From JBBRCX01 sp038204465 (GTDB lineage: Bacteria > Planctomycetota > Phycisphaerae > Tepidisphaerales > Tepidisphaeraceae), in assembly GCA_038204465.1 (NCBI GenBank), contig JBBRCX010000129.1, forward strand, positions 1 to 10,792: a stretch of DNA of 10,792 bases, given 5' to 3'. Positions 1-8,952 of the stretch are shown here, piece by piece (within the stretch, counting starts at the first letter, position 1; each line of letters opens with the position of its first letter). The notes below the pieces were generated by a model. The model saw only the letters and a list, made by a program, of their open reading frames with translations, made no database searches and had not been told where the DNA came from. The translations under genes were made by a program, and so were the position numbers.

Positions 1-1
1 G

Positions 2-127
2 CTGTGGCAGAAGCGTCGGCGCAAGTCGCTGGATATTGAGCACACCGCCGCGGTCATCCGCTATCATCAGGCCCGAAACCACGCCGCGAAACAATCGCGG
101 CTGCGATCAGTTCAACGGCAGACGTAG
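2..127 (+). CDS. possible C-terminal end of an unidentified protein (partial)
   Basis: This frame is open from the window edge to a TAG at 125-127, giving 41 residues that begin LWQKRRRKSLDIEHT and end SVQRQT. It is basic and probably helical, with a KRRRK cluster near the start. No family can be recognised from so short a tail. Its last 21 bases overlap the end of the convergent minus-strand gene. The frame could be chance, because 41 open codons in GC-rich DNA are not rare. Sequence left of the window would settle it. Confidence 0.3.
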   Translation: MWQKRRRKSLDIEHTAAVIRYHQARNHAAKQSRLRSVQRQT

Positions 128-553
128 CGCTGTAGTGCTAAGTCCCCTGAGGACACGTCGTTCTTGCGGGCGAAGTGAAGTCCGCCATTTTGTTACGACA
201 TAACGAAGAGGTTGGCAGCAGAGCTTCGCCCAAACCGCGTCAAAAGTGCGAGTTGTTTGGCCGGTATGCGTCATCCGGCTAAACTCCGGGTGATCTGTGT
301 CGTCCGTTCCCTCGAGGTCGGTGAAAGTCACGAATCTTTGCCGTCGTTGGTATTGTTCCGACACCATGTCGCAAGCAGCGTGTCGGGCGATTCCGACGCA
401 GATTGCTAGTGCGATGGACTGCCCTTTGTGGTCGCGCTCGACTATCGCGAAGGCGGTTCGCTGATGCACTTCGTCATAAAACTCAGGATCGCCCTTTGCG
501 AGCGAGCGTAGAAGGGGGTCGAGGGCAGTGAGGTTGGTCAGGATTTCATTCAT
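107..553 (-). CDS. small hypothetical protein, faintly sigma-70-like
   Basis: A 148-residue protein. The ATG at 551-553 is preceded by GGAG with a 7-base spacer, a good ribosome binding site that fixes the start. Residues 14-33 (LLRSLAKGDPEFYDEVHQRT) recall the 'LL..a..GD..ay..ly.r' opening of sigma-70 region 2. Residues 54-73 (GIARHAACDMVSEQYQRRQR) recall the 'IARh.a.D..R..rRr' helix of region 2.4. Residues 127-135 (LRPQERRVL) look like the start of region 4, but the protein stops about 13 residues later, with no room for a region 4 helix-turn-helix. It could be a truncated ECF-like sigma factor or an unrelated small helical protein. No anti-sigma neighbour is visible. The family assignment is weak; the reading frame itself is better supported. 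Confidence 0.55.
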   Translation of the reverse strand: MNEILTNLTALDPLLRSLAKGDPEFYDEVHQRTAFAIVERDHKGQSIALAICVGIARHAACDMVSEQYQRRQRFVTFTDLEGTDDTDHPEFSRMTHTGQTTRTFDAVWAKLCCQPLRYVVTKWRTSLRPQERRVLRGLSTTALRLPLN

Positions 554-717
554 GTTGTTGCTCCGGCAACTAGGCCATCCTCTATGTCGTAGCGGTTTCG
601 TGTTTCTTGCAAAACAATCTTCGTCACTAAAAGTTTATTCGGAAGTGCGAAAAACAAAGTCTCTGCAAGAATCTTTGGGCAGTGCAGACTTAAGAGCTGA
701 CGGAATCGCTGCGCCTT

Positions 718-792
718 ATCAGCCGCGGCCCCATTGAAGCTAGTGCCGAAGCTTGTTTGGTGACAACCTGCTCGTGACCATCCGCGGCTGAT
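718..792. repeat. 11-bp inverted repeat pair
   Basis: The arm ATCAGCCGCGG (718-728) is matched exactly by its reverse complement CCGCGGCTGAT (782-792), with 53 bases between. The right arm overlaps the compact hairpin at 784-799. The arms could be two dispersed copies of a short intergenic palindromic element. No transposase or target duplication is visible. Confidence 0.5.
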
Positions 793-799
793 GAGCCGC
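784..799. repeat. short perfect hairpin
   Basis: GCGGCT and AGCCGC form a perfect 6-bp stem around the 4-base loop GATG. It lies just past the stop of the small minus-strand reading frame at 809-961, so it could end transcription of that frame. No T-tract follows on either strand, so an intrinsic terminator is not well supported. It may instead be a dispersed intergenic palindrome. Confidence 0.4.
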
Positions 800-808
800 A
801 GGCACCGC

Positions 809-961
809 TCATATCACCACCACACCCGTCGGCCCCAGCGGCAAGCTCGGCCCCAGCACGGTCGCTGCCTCTCGGGCGGCTTCTTCGTTGGGGCCTAAAC
901 TAAATTTAAGTCGCGCAAACAGAGAGCCAACCATGCTCAATTCGGGGTGCAGTATTATCAT
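809..961 (-). CDS. short hypothetical reading frame, possibly a gene remnant
   Basis: A 50-residue reading frame. The ATG is at 959-961 and the TGA at 809-811. It has a purine-rich GAGGAG 13 bases upstream, a little far for a ribosome binding site. The product begins MIILHPELSMVGSLFARLK and ends LPLGPTGVVVI. An acidic, Ala-rich stretch (GPNEEAAREAATVLGP) precedes the hydrophobic end. It reads like the natural C-terminus of a larger protein. The same frame has a TAA at 998-1000, so any N-terminal part has been lost or frameshifted. Family not recognised. It may equally be a chance frame. Confidence 0.33.
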   Translation of the reverse strand: MIILHPELSMVGSLFARLKFSLGPNEEAAREAATVLGPSLPLGPTGVVVI

Positions 962-1353
962 CCAGTGAAGACTCTCCTCGTTCGGGGTACGTTCGCATTA
1001 GCTCGGAGTCATTGACAGGTAGAATCGGTCCTCGTGTGCGGGTGCGACCTGGAATGATCTCGGCGATGGGGTGGCGAAGGATTGGCGGCGGGGTGGCGAG
1101 GGATTGGCGGAGGCCTGGTCGGGCGTCGGGCCCGCGGCGGAAGCGCCTTGGGGGCGCGATGGCTGGGAGATGGGAGCTTCATGGGGATCGGACGGAGTGG
1201 CGATGGTGGCCGGATGGGGATCGGATGGGGCGCGGTTGGTGGTGGGATGGGATTCTGGAGCGCCACGAGGGTAGGGTGGTGGAGAACGGGCTTGAATGCA
1301 GCGCGTGAGTGGTTTTGATCCGTGTGGCTGGCGTCGTTTTGAGCTGGCTAGGC
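962..1353. other. gene-poor purine-rich low-complexity spacer
   Basis: I see no convincing gene here. From about 1060 to 1285 the plus strand is very rich in G, built of recurring GATGGGG, GGATTGGCGG and GGTGG words. Several reading frames stay open on both strands, giving Gly/Trp/Arg-rich or Pro-rich products of the kind expected from strand-skewed repeats rather than selection. 'ATGGGGATCGGA' occurs twice, near 1182 and 1215. The region lies beyond the 3' end of the secreted-protein gene and contains no obvious terminator hairpin. Confidence 0.5.
1068..1111. repeat. tandem duplication, 2 x 22 bp
   Basis: Two adjacent 22-base units, 1068-1089 and 1090-1111, both begin GGGGTGGCGA and differ at only two positions (A/G at unit position 11 and C/A at the last base). 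The unit is not a multiple of three, so the duplication would shift any protein frame. This fits noncoding DNA. Confidence 0.75.
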
Positions 1354-2406
1354 TTAGTCTGACGAGCGGGTGGGGGCAGTTGTGGCGATGCCGTGCCTGG
1401 CGGCGATGTCCTGGACTCTTTTGATCAGATCGGCGGCGCCGGGGTCTCTTGCGCCGAGCAGCCTCCACTGGAGGGCGCCGGAGTTGTCGATCCAGCGTGC
1501 GGCGATGCGTCCGACATCAAAGCTTGGGGCGGGGGGCGCCGCGGTGCTCGGCGTGGGGATGAGCTCTTTGATGGCCGCGCGATCCAGCGTGCCGGTTGCA
1601 ATTTGCGGTTTGGCGGGACCATCGGCGGTGGCTGCGCCGATTCGCGTGAGGACGAATCTTCCGTCCTCGGCGGCCCACAGGTCATCGACCTGCGCGTCCG
1701 CCAGACCCGTTGAGATCCGCAGCCAGACGGCGCGTCTGGGCAGGACGCCGCCGGCGGCCCTGGCCTGGTCTGCGATCGCCTTGACGCGCTTCGACGTGGG
1801 GGGCTCGCCGCCGGTCATTTCAGCCCATTCGAATCCAGGGTTGCGCTGGTAGGTGTAGAGATATGATTCATTGACGGGGGGCAGGTCCTTGGGAAGCAGG
1901 CGGATGTTCATCCCGGCTTCATCGATGCCCTTCATCGTCTGCAGGACGCGAATGGTGATGAACGTTTCGGGTGGCTTGTCGGGTTGCGGCAGAGGGTCCG
2001 GGAGGCGCTTGGCGATCACGACGCATTCGATGCTTTCGCTCGCCTCGGCGGTGGTGGGATGAGCGGGAGCGGTCGTGCTGGCTCTGGCGGCTCTGCCTTC
2101 TGCCATGCGCTCCCGCGCAGTCTCGGCCTCTTTGCGCATTTCGGCGGCCCGCGCCTGCTCTTCCGAGGCCTTGCGAGCATCGGCGGCTTTGGCCGCTTCG
2201 TCGGCATTTCGGGGGCCGCTGTCGGCGCGCATCTGCGCTTCCTTTTGCGCCACGGCGTCGGCATGCGCGGCGGCAGCTTTTTCTGCTTTTCGCCGGGCCG
2301 TCTCCTCGTCCATCACGCGGACAGGCTGATCGTCCTGGGCCCAGGCGCTGATAGGGGCGCCCCGCAGGGTGAGCAGGATGACAAGCAGCACGGCACGAGG
2401 AGTCAT
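1354..2406 (-). CDS. secreted protein with Ala-rich charged helical segment, unknown function
   Basis: A 350-residue protein with an export signal: residues 1-23 carry an Arg, a hydrophobic core (AVLLVILLTL) and an A-W-A signal-peptidase site before QDD. Residues about 34-110 are almost wholly Ala, Glu, Lys, Arg and Asp with few breaks, predicting a long single helix or coiled coil. A Thr/Pro/Ala linker (110-123) leads into a compact mixed C-terminal part (about 125-350) containing WLRISTGLADAQVDDLW and a Pro/Ala linker near 283-290. There is no catalytic motif I recognise. The ATG at 2404-2406 has AAAGGA 6 bases upstream. It is divergent from the hicBA pair. It most likely acts in the periplasm or cell envelope. 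The function is not assigned; the helical segment could be a spacer or a dimerisation arm. Confidence 0.75.
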   Translation of the reverse strand: MTPRAVLLVILLTLRGAPISAWAQDDQPVRVMDEETARRKAEKAAAAHADAVAQKEAQMRADSGPRNADEAAKAADARKASEEQARAAEMRKEAETARERMAEGRAARASTTAPAHPTTAEASESIECVVIAKRLPDPLPQPDKPPETFITIRVLQTMKGIDEAGMNIRLLPKDLPPVNESYLYTYQRNPGFEWAEMTGGEPPTSKRVKAIADQARAAGGVLPRRAVWLRISTGLADAQVDDLWAAEDGRFVLTRIGAATADGPAKPQIATGTLDRAAIKELIPTPSTAAPPAPSFDVGRIAARWIDNSGALQWRLLGARDPGAADLIKRVQDIAARHGIATTAPTRSSD

Positions 2407-2675
2407 GAGCGATCCTTTTGTGTTCGTGCAGCCTTGGACGCTCCCGATGTCTGCGGGTTTCGCCGCAGCAAGCTCATTTCACAGCGATGCCGGCGATAAT
2501 TCCAGCTATGCCGCTCTGCCATTGCTGGCCCGCTTGTTAAGGTCATATCATCTCGTGTTGACACCGGCGGCGCGATTGTGCGGATCTCGCTGCAGCAGCA
2601 TTTCCACCCGTCGGACCGCGACTGCTCGCAACAGAGCGGAGGCGGGTTGCGGGCATGAGGTAGAAAGGAGTAACG
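2407..2675. other. divergent intergenic region upstream of hicBA
   Basis: These 269 bases separate the divergent secreted-protein gene from hicB, so both promoters probably lie here. A perfect TTGACA occurs at 2558-2563 on the plus strand, but the hexamer 17 bases later (CGGATC) is a poor -10, so I do not call a promoter. No clear operator palindrome is seen. Reading frames that cross the region on either strand have no recognisable product. Confidence 0.4.
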
Positions 2676-2993
2676 ATGGCAGAGCAGAAACGTCGAAACA
2701 TGAATCCCAAGCACAAACGTGTCGCGACCGCGAAAGCAATGAAGCACTACATATACACCGTAACGATTCATAAGGCAGACCCCGACGAAATCGGGTACTG
2801 GGCCGAAGTGCCATCGCTGCCCGGGTGCGTAAGCGAGGGAGACACTTACGAGCAGACGCTCGCCAACATTCAGGAGGCAATGCAACTCTACCTCGATGGA
2901 CTTGTCCAGGAAGGTTTGCCGATCCCGAAGGAGCGAGCGGCACAAGCTCCCAAGCAGGTAGTGATGCACGTCGACGTGCCGGCGGCGGTATGA
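2676..2993 (+). CDS. hicB: HicB-family antitoxin
   Basis: A 105-residue antitoxin of a type II toxin-antitoxin pair; HicB proteins bind and block the HicA RNase. The HicB core starts near residue 22 (MKHYIYTVTIH). It shows the family pattern: an opening beta strand, GYWAEVPSLPGCVSEGDTYE (residues 39-58), then a helix (QTLANIQEAMQLYLDGL). About 25 residues follow the core, and no ribbon-helix-helix or helix-turn-helix DNA-binding domain is evident. This suggests a short HicB form or indirect autoregulation. The start at 2676 is chosen because AAAGGAG lies 5 bases upstream. It adds a basic 21-residue leader (KRR, KHKR) ahead of the usual HicB start at 2739, where the ribosome binding site is poorer. 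The stop overlaps the hicA start as ATGA, implying translational coupling. Confidence 0.88.
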   Translation: MAEQKRRNMNPKHKRVATAKAMKHYIYTVTIHKADPDEIGYWAEVPSLPGCVSEGDTYEQTLANIQEAMQLYLDGLVQEGLPIPKERAAQAPKQVVMHVDVPAAV

Positions 2994-3214
2994 GCAGGCT
3001 GCCTGCGGTGAAGCCCAGGGCGCTCGTGGGTGCACTCAAGCGGACCGGTTTTCTCGAGCGTGGGCAGCGGGGGAGCCACCTTCGTCTTTTCAACCCGATG
3101 ACTAAACGGCAGACCGTCGTTCCCATGCACAACAAGGACCTCAAGCGCGGCACGCTCCACGCCATCCTGGCGCAGTCGGGAGTGACCCCTGAGGAACTTC
3201 AGGAACTCCTGTAA
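2990..3214 (+). CDS. hicA: HicA-family mRNA interferase toxin
   Basis: A 74-residue toxin. HicA proteins have a double-stranded-RNA-binding-like fold and cleave RNA using a conserved His. The sequence shows the family signature: ALKRTGFLERGQRGSHLRLF at residues 15-34, with the catalytic His at 30 in G-S-H. Next come VVPMHNKDLKRGTLHAIL (near 43-60) and a C-terminal helix typical of HicA (GVTPEELQELL). The length matches the family. The ATG at 2990-2992 overlaps the hicB TGA, and no better start lies nearby, so expression is probably coupled to hicB. Toxin after antitoxin reverses the hicA-hicB order of the founding Escherichia coli locus. The key His is intact, so the toxin looks functional. 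The next gene, ppdK, is convergent, 46 bases away, with no clear terminator between. Confidence 0.9.
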   Translation: MSRLPAVKPRALVGALKRTGFLERGQRGSHLRLFNPMTKRQTVVPMHNKDLKRGTLHAILAQSGVTPEELQELL

Positions 3215-3260
3215 GCCGGCAACGACGCCACTTTTCAATGAACGCATCCTGAGGCGCGAA

Positions 3261-6017
<2,757 letters not shown>

Positions 6018-6128
6018 GTCTGAATCTCCATGAGGCGGGTTCAACCCCGGTGCGAATGCGTGCGTCGTGTGCTGAGGGGACAATAGCCGGGCGAGTGGCC
6101 GCGGCAGCGTTGCTTGTAGAAGCGGGGC

Positions 6129-6156
6129 AGTATAGGACCGAAGAAAAAGGTGTCAA
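6129..6156 (-). promoter_or_regulatory. sigma70-type promoter of ppdK
   Basis: Read on the minus strand, TTGACA (6151-6156) is a perfect -35. A 16-base spacer leads to TATACT (6129-6134), a five-of-six -10. Transcription would start near 6122, leaving a leader of about 105 bases before the chosen ppdK ATG. The elements lie about 80 bases upstream of the divergent gene start at 6235, so the two transcription units share this control region. Confidence 0.75.
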
Positions 6157-6234
6157 TTTCAGCGGCGGGCGCTGATGGGTGCGCGGCTGAAAGTTAGTCG
6201 GCGCGCGGATATCGTGAGAGGCGGGAGCTGGCTA

Positions 6235-7083
6235 ATGTTCAACATCGAGATCGCGGAGCGAGTGTGTGAATGGAGGAAGCATCCATGCACGCTTGTATGC
6301 ATTCGGCGCGACGATTGGCCGGGGAATGAGTTCGGGCTCTGGCTTCCGGAGGATATCAAGGTCAGCGGGAAGAGTGTCTGGAACAACTGGGAGCATGTGC
6401 CGGCGCAGCGCTTTGAGCGGCGGGGCGATGGGTGGATCACGTGGACGCTGCGGCAGCCTCGTTTCATGCTGGAGGCCGCGGCCCGGGTAGAGGAAGAAAG
6501 CGAGTGTCTGCGATACCGCTACACCTTCACGAACACGGGGGATACCGTGCTGGAGGGTCTGGGTACGCAGACGTGCTTCCAGCTGTTTAACGCGCCGCAG
6601 TTCATCTCGATCGATACCGAGCGCTACTGGGCGTCTCTGGATGGGCGATGGAGGACGTTGAGCAGCGTGCCGGCGGAGGATCGAGAGCAGTCTCCGGACC
6701 CACGGCGGCTCTCTTTCTTACGCGCAGGCGTGCGCAGCGAGCGCACGGTGATTCCGCGGCACAAATTCCCCAGCGCGACGATGCCGCAGGCGGCGCACCA
6801 CCCGCTGCTGGCGGCGGAGAGCTTCGATCGCAGGCGGTGCGTGGGCGTGGCGGCGTCGCGATTCCGGATGATCTTCAATAACAATGATCCGATCCTCCGC
6901 TGCCTGCACAGCGAGTCGTTCCCGATCGAGAAGGTGGCGCCGGGGCAAAGCGCGGTGCAGGAGGCGATTGTGTTGTTCGCGAACGGGGATCACGAGCAGC
7001 TTCTGGAACGTTACCGCAGCCTGGCGACGGGATTCGAAACGGGCGCTGTCGATGGCACCGCTGGTGTGAGCTCTTCCTGCTGA
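6235..7083 (+). CDS. uncharacterised 282-residue protein, possibly beta-sandwich
   Basis: The start at 6235 is chosen because GGGAG lies 8 bases upstream; an upstream in-frame ATG at 6175 would add 20 Arg-rich residues and lacks such a site. There is no signal peptide, so it is probably cytoplasmic. The product is rich in alternating beta-type segments, for example LRYRYTFTNTGDTVLEGLG (92-110) and RCVGVAASRFRMIFNNND near 200-217. This resembles the style of galactose-mutarotase-like or other carbohydrate-active beta-sandwich folds, including the 'y.yt.tN.g...' phrase. No catalytic pair can be assigned, so the fold is a guess. The C-terminus (EQLLERYRSLATGF) is helical. The gene ends 11 bases before the amidotransferase/deacetylase-like gene on the same strand, so the two probably form an operon. 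It is divergent from ppdK. Confidence 0.7.
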   Translation: MFNIEIAERVCEWRKHPCTLVCIRRDDWPGNEFGLWLPEDIKVSGKSVWNNWEHVPAQRFERRGDGWITWTLRQPRFMLEAAARVEEESECLRYRYTFTNTGDTVLEGLGTQTCFQLFNAPQFISIDTERYWASLDGRWRTLSSVPAEDREQSPDPRRLSFLRAGVRSERTVIPRHKFPSATMPQAAHHPLLAAESFDRRRCVGVAASRFRMIFNNNDPILRCLHSESFPIEKVAPGQSAVQEAIVLFANGDHEQLLERYRSLATGFETGAVDGTAGVSSSC

Positions 7084-7094
7084 AGGCAATCCGC

Positions 7095-8924
7095 ATGCAG
7101 ACCATGAATCCGATCCTCATCGTGCAACCCGACGAGCGGGCAGAATACGCTTTCATGGACGAAGTGATGAAGGCTGAGGGGCTCTTTCATTTCGAACGGC
7201 GGCCGGTGGACTCATGTGATGTGGAGATGCTGCGTGGGGCGCCGCTGCTGATTGCGCTTCCGGGCAAATACTCCAGCGAGGAGGCGGAGCGGCTGACGCG
7301 GCGAATCGCAGACGGCGGCAGGGCGATCGTGATCTTTCCATCGGGTGCGCTGGCCGATCGACTGGAGATCCGGAGGCACGTGGTGCGATCGACGCAAACG
7401 CGGGGGCCAAGCGTCGACTGGGACGGCGGGTGCCCGATTGCGCTGGATGTCATGGAGCCGGTCGAGGACGCGTGGGTACACGTGCTGCCTGGTTCTGGAC
7501 TGACCGGCGCACCGGAGCCGCTGTTTTGTCCGGGTTGGACGAGCGAGAGCTTCGACGCCGACGGCGCAACGCTTGCTGTTCTGCGCGATCAGAACGGGAA
7601 GGAGCGGGGGCCGGCGATCGTGCGGCAGCGGGTGGGAAAGGGCACAGCGATCCTGCTCGCGTATGACCTCGTGCGGGCGGTGCTGCATTTGCGGCATGGA
7701 ACGTGGGACCTTGATCAGAAGCCCGAGATGCTGCCGCTGCGGGGCCCGCGGCACATCAACGGGTTCGTGGGGATTGCGGAACGATACTCGCGGCGCGTGC
7801 CGCTCGCGGACGTTCACCAGGACATTTTTCGCGAGTTGGTGCTGGCGACGATCGACTACCCAGTGGTGCCGCGCCTGTGGCATTTTCCCGACGCCCAGCG
7901 CGTGGCTGTTTTCATCAAGTCGGATGGCTGCGGCGAAGAGGGCGCGGAGGTCGGGATCGAACTGGCGGAGCGGTACGGGCATCTGCACAACTTCTTTCGT
8001 CCGCCTCAGAGCGCTTATGGCGGGGCGATCATCCGGAAGTGGCATGAGCGCGGGCATCACATGTCGATGGAAGGGGACATTTATCCGGTGACTTACAACC
8101 GGAAGGTCGCGGAGCTCGGGGAGGCGCAGCACGTGGAATTGCGGCGAATCATTCAGGCGCAGGCGCAGCGGTTCGAGAGCGAGACGGGATTGCCGCTGGG
8201 TACGTTCGTGATCCACGGTTGCCAGTGGACCGGCGCGGGAACGGCGCGGGTGCTGATCGATCACGGGTGGCGGATGCCGTTCCACTTCTGCAGCCACGAT
8301 CCGCGCATGAACCCGAAAACTTTCGGCCCGTATTCCGTCGCCTCGGCGATGCCGATGCGCTACTTCGATTCGGAAGCGGGCTTGCTGGATCTGTTCCTTC
8401 AGCCGTGCACCATCGACGACTCGCAAAGCATCACTGAGCCGAGCGTGGGGACGATGGCGATGGGCCAGGTGGAGTATGCGACAAGGACGATGGGGTTTGT
8501 GTTCGAGGCGGAGGAGCGCTGGCACGTGCCGCACATCGGCACGTATCACCCGTGTTACCTGATTCGGCCGCATGGAGATCCGCGGCGTACGTTCGAGGCC
8601 GCGAACATGTTCTACGCGGCGATGGCGGCGCGCGGCATCCGGCTGGGGAACCTGGGCGAGTGGTATGGATTCATCGACGCGCGAGACCAGATCAAGTTCG
8701 AGCAGGTGAAGATAGGACCCGAAGGCTGCGAAGTGGAACTGCTTGCGCCGAAGGCGATTCGCGGGTTAACCGTAATCGCGGAGGGCGATGGCGAGGTATC
8801 GCGCGGGTATGTGAACGAGCGGGATACGCCACTTCATTCGATGGAGATCGAGGGCCGCCGGCGAGCAGCACTGGTGGTGTCGCTGGGGCGAGGCGAGCGG
8901 TGCAGGATCGCATTCGTTCAGTAA
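7095..8924 (+). CDS. GATase-like / NodB-like deacetylase-like multidomain protein
   Basis: A 609-residue protein in three parts. Residues 5-195 look like a class-I-glutamine-amidotransferase-like alpha/beta fold (ThuA/DUF4350-type): strand NPILIVQP, then LLIALPGKYSSEEAERLT, then DGGRAIVIFPSG, closing with VGKGTAILLAYD (180-191). No Cys-His-Glu triad is evident, so this part may only bind ligand. Residues about 260-500 resemble a NodB polysaccharide deacetylase: VAVFIKSDGCG (270-280; Asp277 at the TFDDG site), HERGHHMSMEGDIYP (317-331), FVIHGCQW (371-378) and HIGTYHP (480-486). The first Asp of TFDDG is replaced by Ser276, and the usual HxxxH metal motif is altered to HH(x5)D. Residues about 540-609 form a beta-rich tail. 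There is no signal peptide. AAGG lies 8 bases before the ATG at 7095; an alternative ATG is 9 bases downstream. Its operon partner is upstream. A carbohydrate substrate is likely but not shown. Confidence 0.75.
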   Translation: MQTMNPILIVQPDERAEYAFMDEVMKAEGLFHFERRPVDSCDVEMLRGAPLLIALPGKYSSEEAERLTRRIADGGRAIVIFPSGALADRLEIRRHVVRSTQTRGPSVDWDGGCPIALDVMEPVEDAWVHVLPGSGLTGAPEPLFCPGWTSESFDADGATLAVLRDQNGKERGPAIVRQRVGKGTAILLAYDLVRAVLHLRHGTWDLDQKPEMLPLRGPRHINGFVGIAERYSRRVPLADVHQDIFRELVLATIDYPVVPRLWHFPDAQRVAVFIKSDGCGEEGAEVGIELAERYGHLHNFFRPPQSAYGGAIIRKWHERGHHMSMEGDIYPVTYNRKVAELGEAQHVELRRIIQAQAQRFESETGLPLGTFVIHGCQWTGAGTARVLIDHGWRMPFHFCSHDPRMNPKTFGPYSVASAMPMRYFDSEAGLLDLFLQPCTIDDSQSITEPSVGTMAMGQVEYATRTMGFVFEAEERWHVPHIGTYHPCYLIRPHGDPRRTFEAANMFYAAMAARGIRLGNLGEWYGFIDARDQIKFEQVKIGPEGCEVELLAPKAIRGLTVIAEGDGEVSRGYVNERDTPLHSMEIEGRRRAALVVSLGRGERCRIAFVQ

Positions 8925-8952
8925 GCGCTTCGAAACGGCGTTCGCGCAAGCT

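Noticed and set aside
1012..1308. Plus-strand Gly/Trp/Arg-rich open frames
   Set aside because: Three overlapping frames are open at once with repetitive products, which indicates skewed DNA rather than a gene.
998..1468. Minus-strand open frame encoding a Pro/Arg/Ser-rich protein
   Set aside because: Low-complexity composition comes from the G-skewed repeat tract, and the frame overlaps the end of the secreted-protein gene by more than 100 bases.
2558..2586. Perfect TTGACA upstream of hicB
   Set aside because: No acceptable -10 lies 16-18 bases downstream (CGGATC at 17), so a promoter call is not supported.
6110..6136. Plus-strand TTGCTT and TATAGG pair as a promoter for the operon at 6235
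   Set aside because: The spacer is 15 bases and both hexamers are weak; the match largely reflects the strong opposite-strand ppdK promoter.
7212..8573. Minus-strand open frame of 453 codons
   Set aside because: It is antisense to the GATase/deacetylase-like gene, has an Arg/His/Pro-rich product with no recognisable domain, and is explained by GC bias.
8925..8952. Possible bidirectional terminator between the convergent deacetylase-like and PhyH-family genes
   Set aside because: Only 4-bp stems can be drawn (GCGC or CGAA/TTCG) and there is no T-tract.
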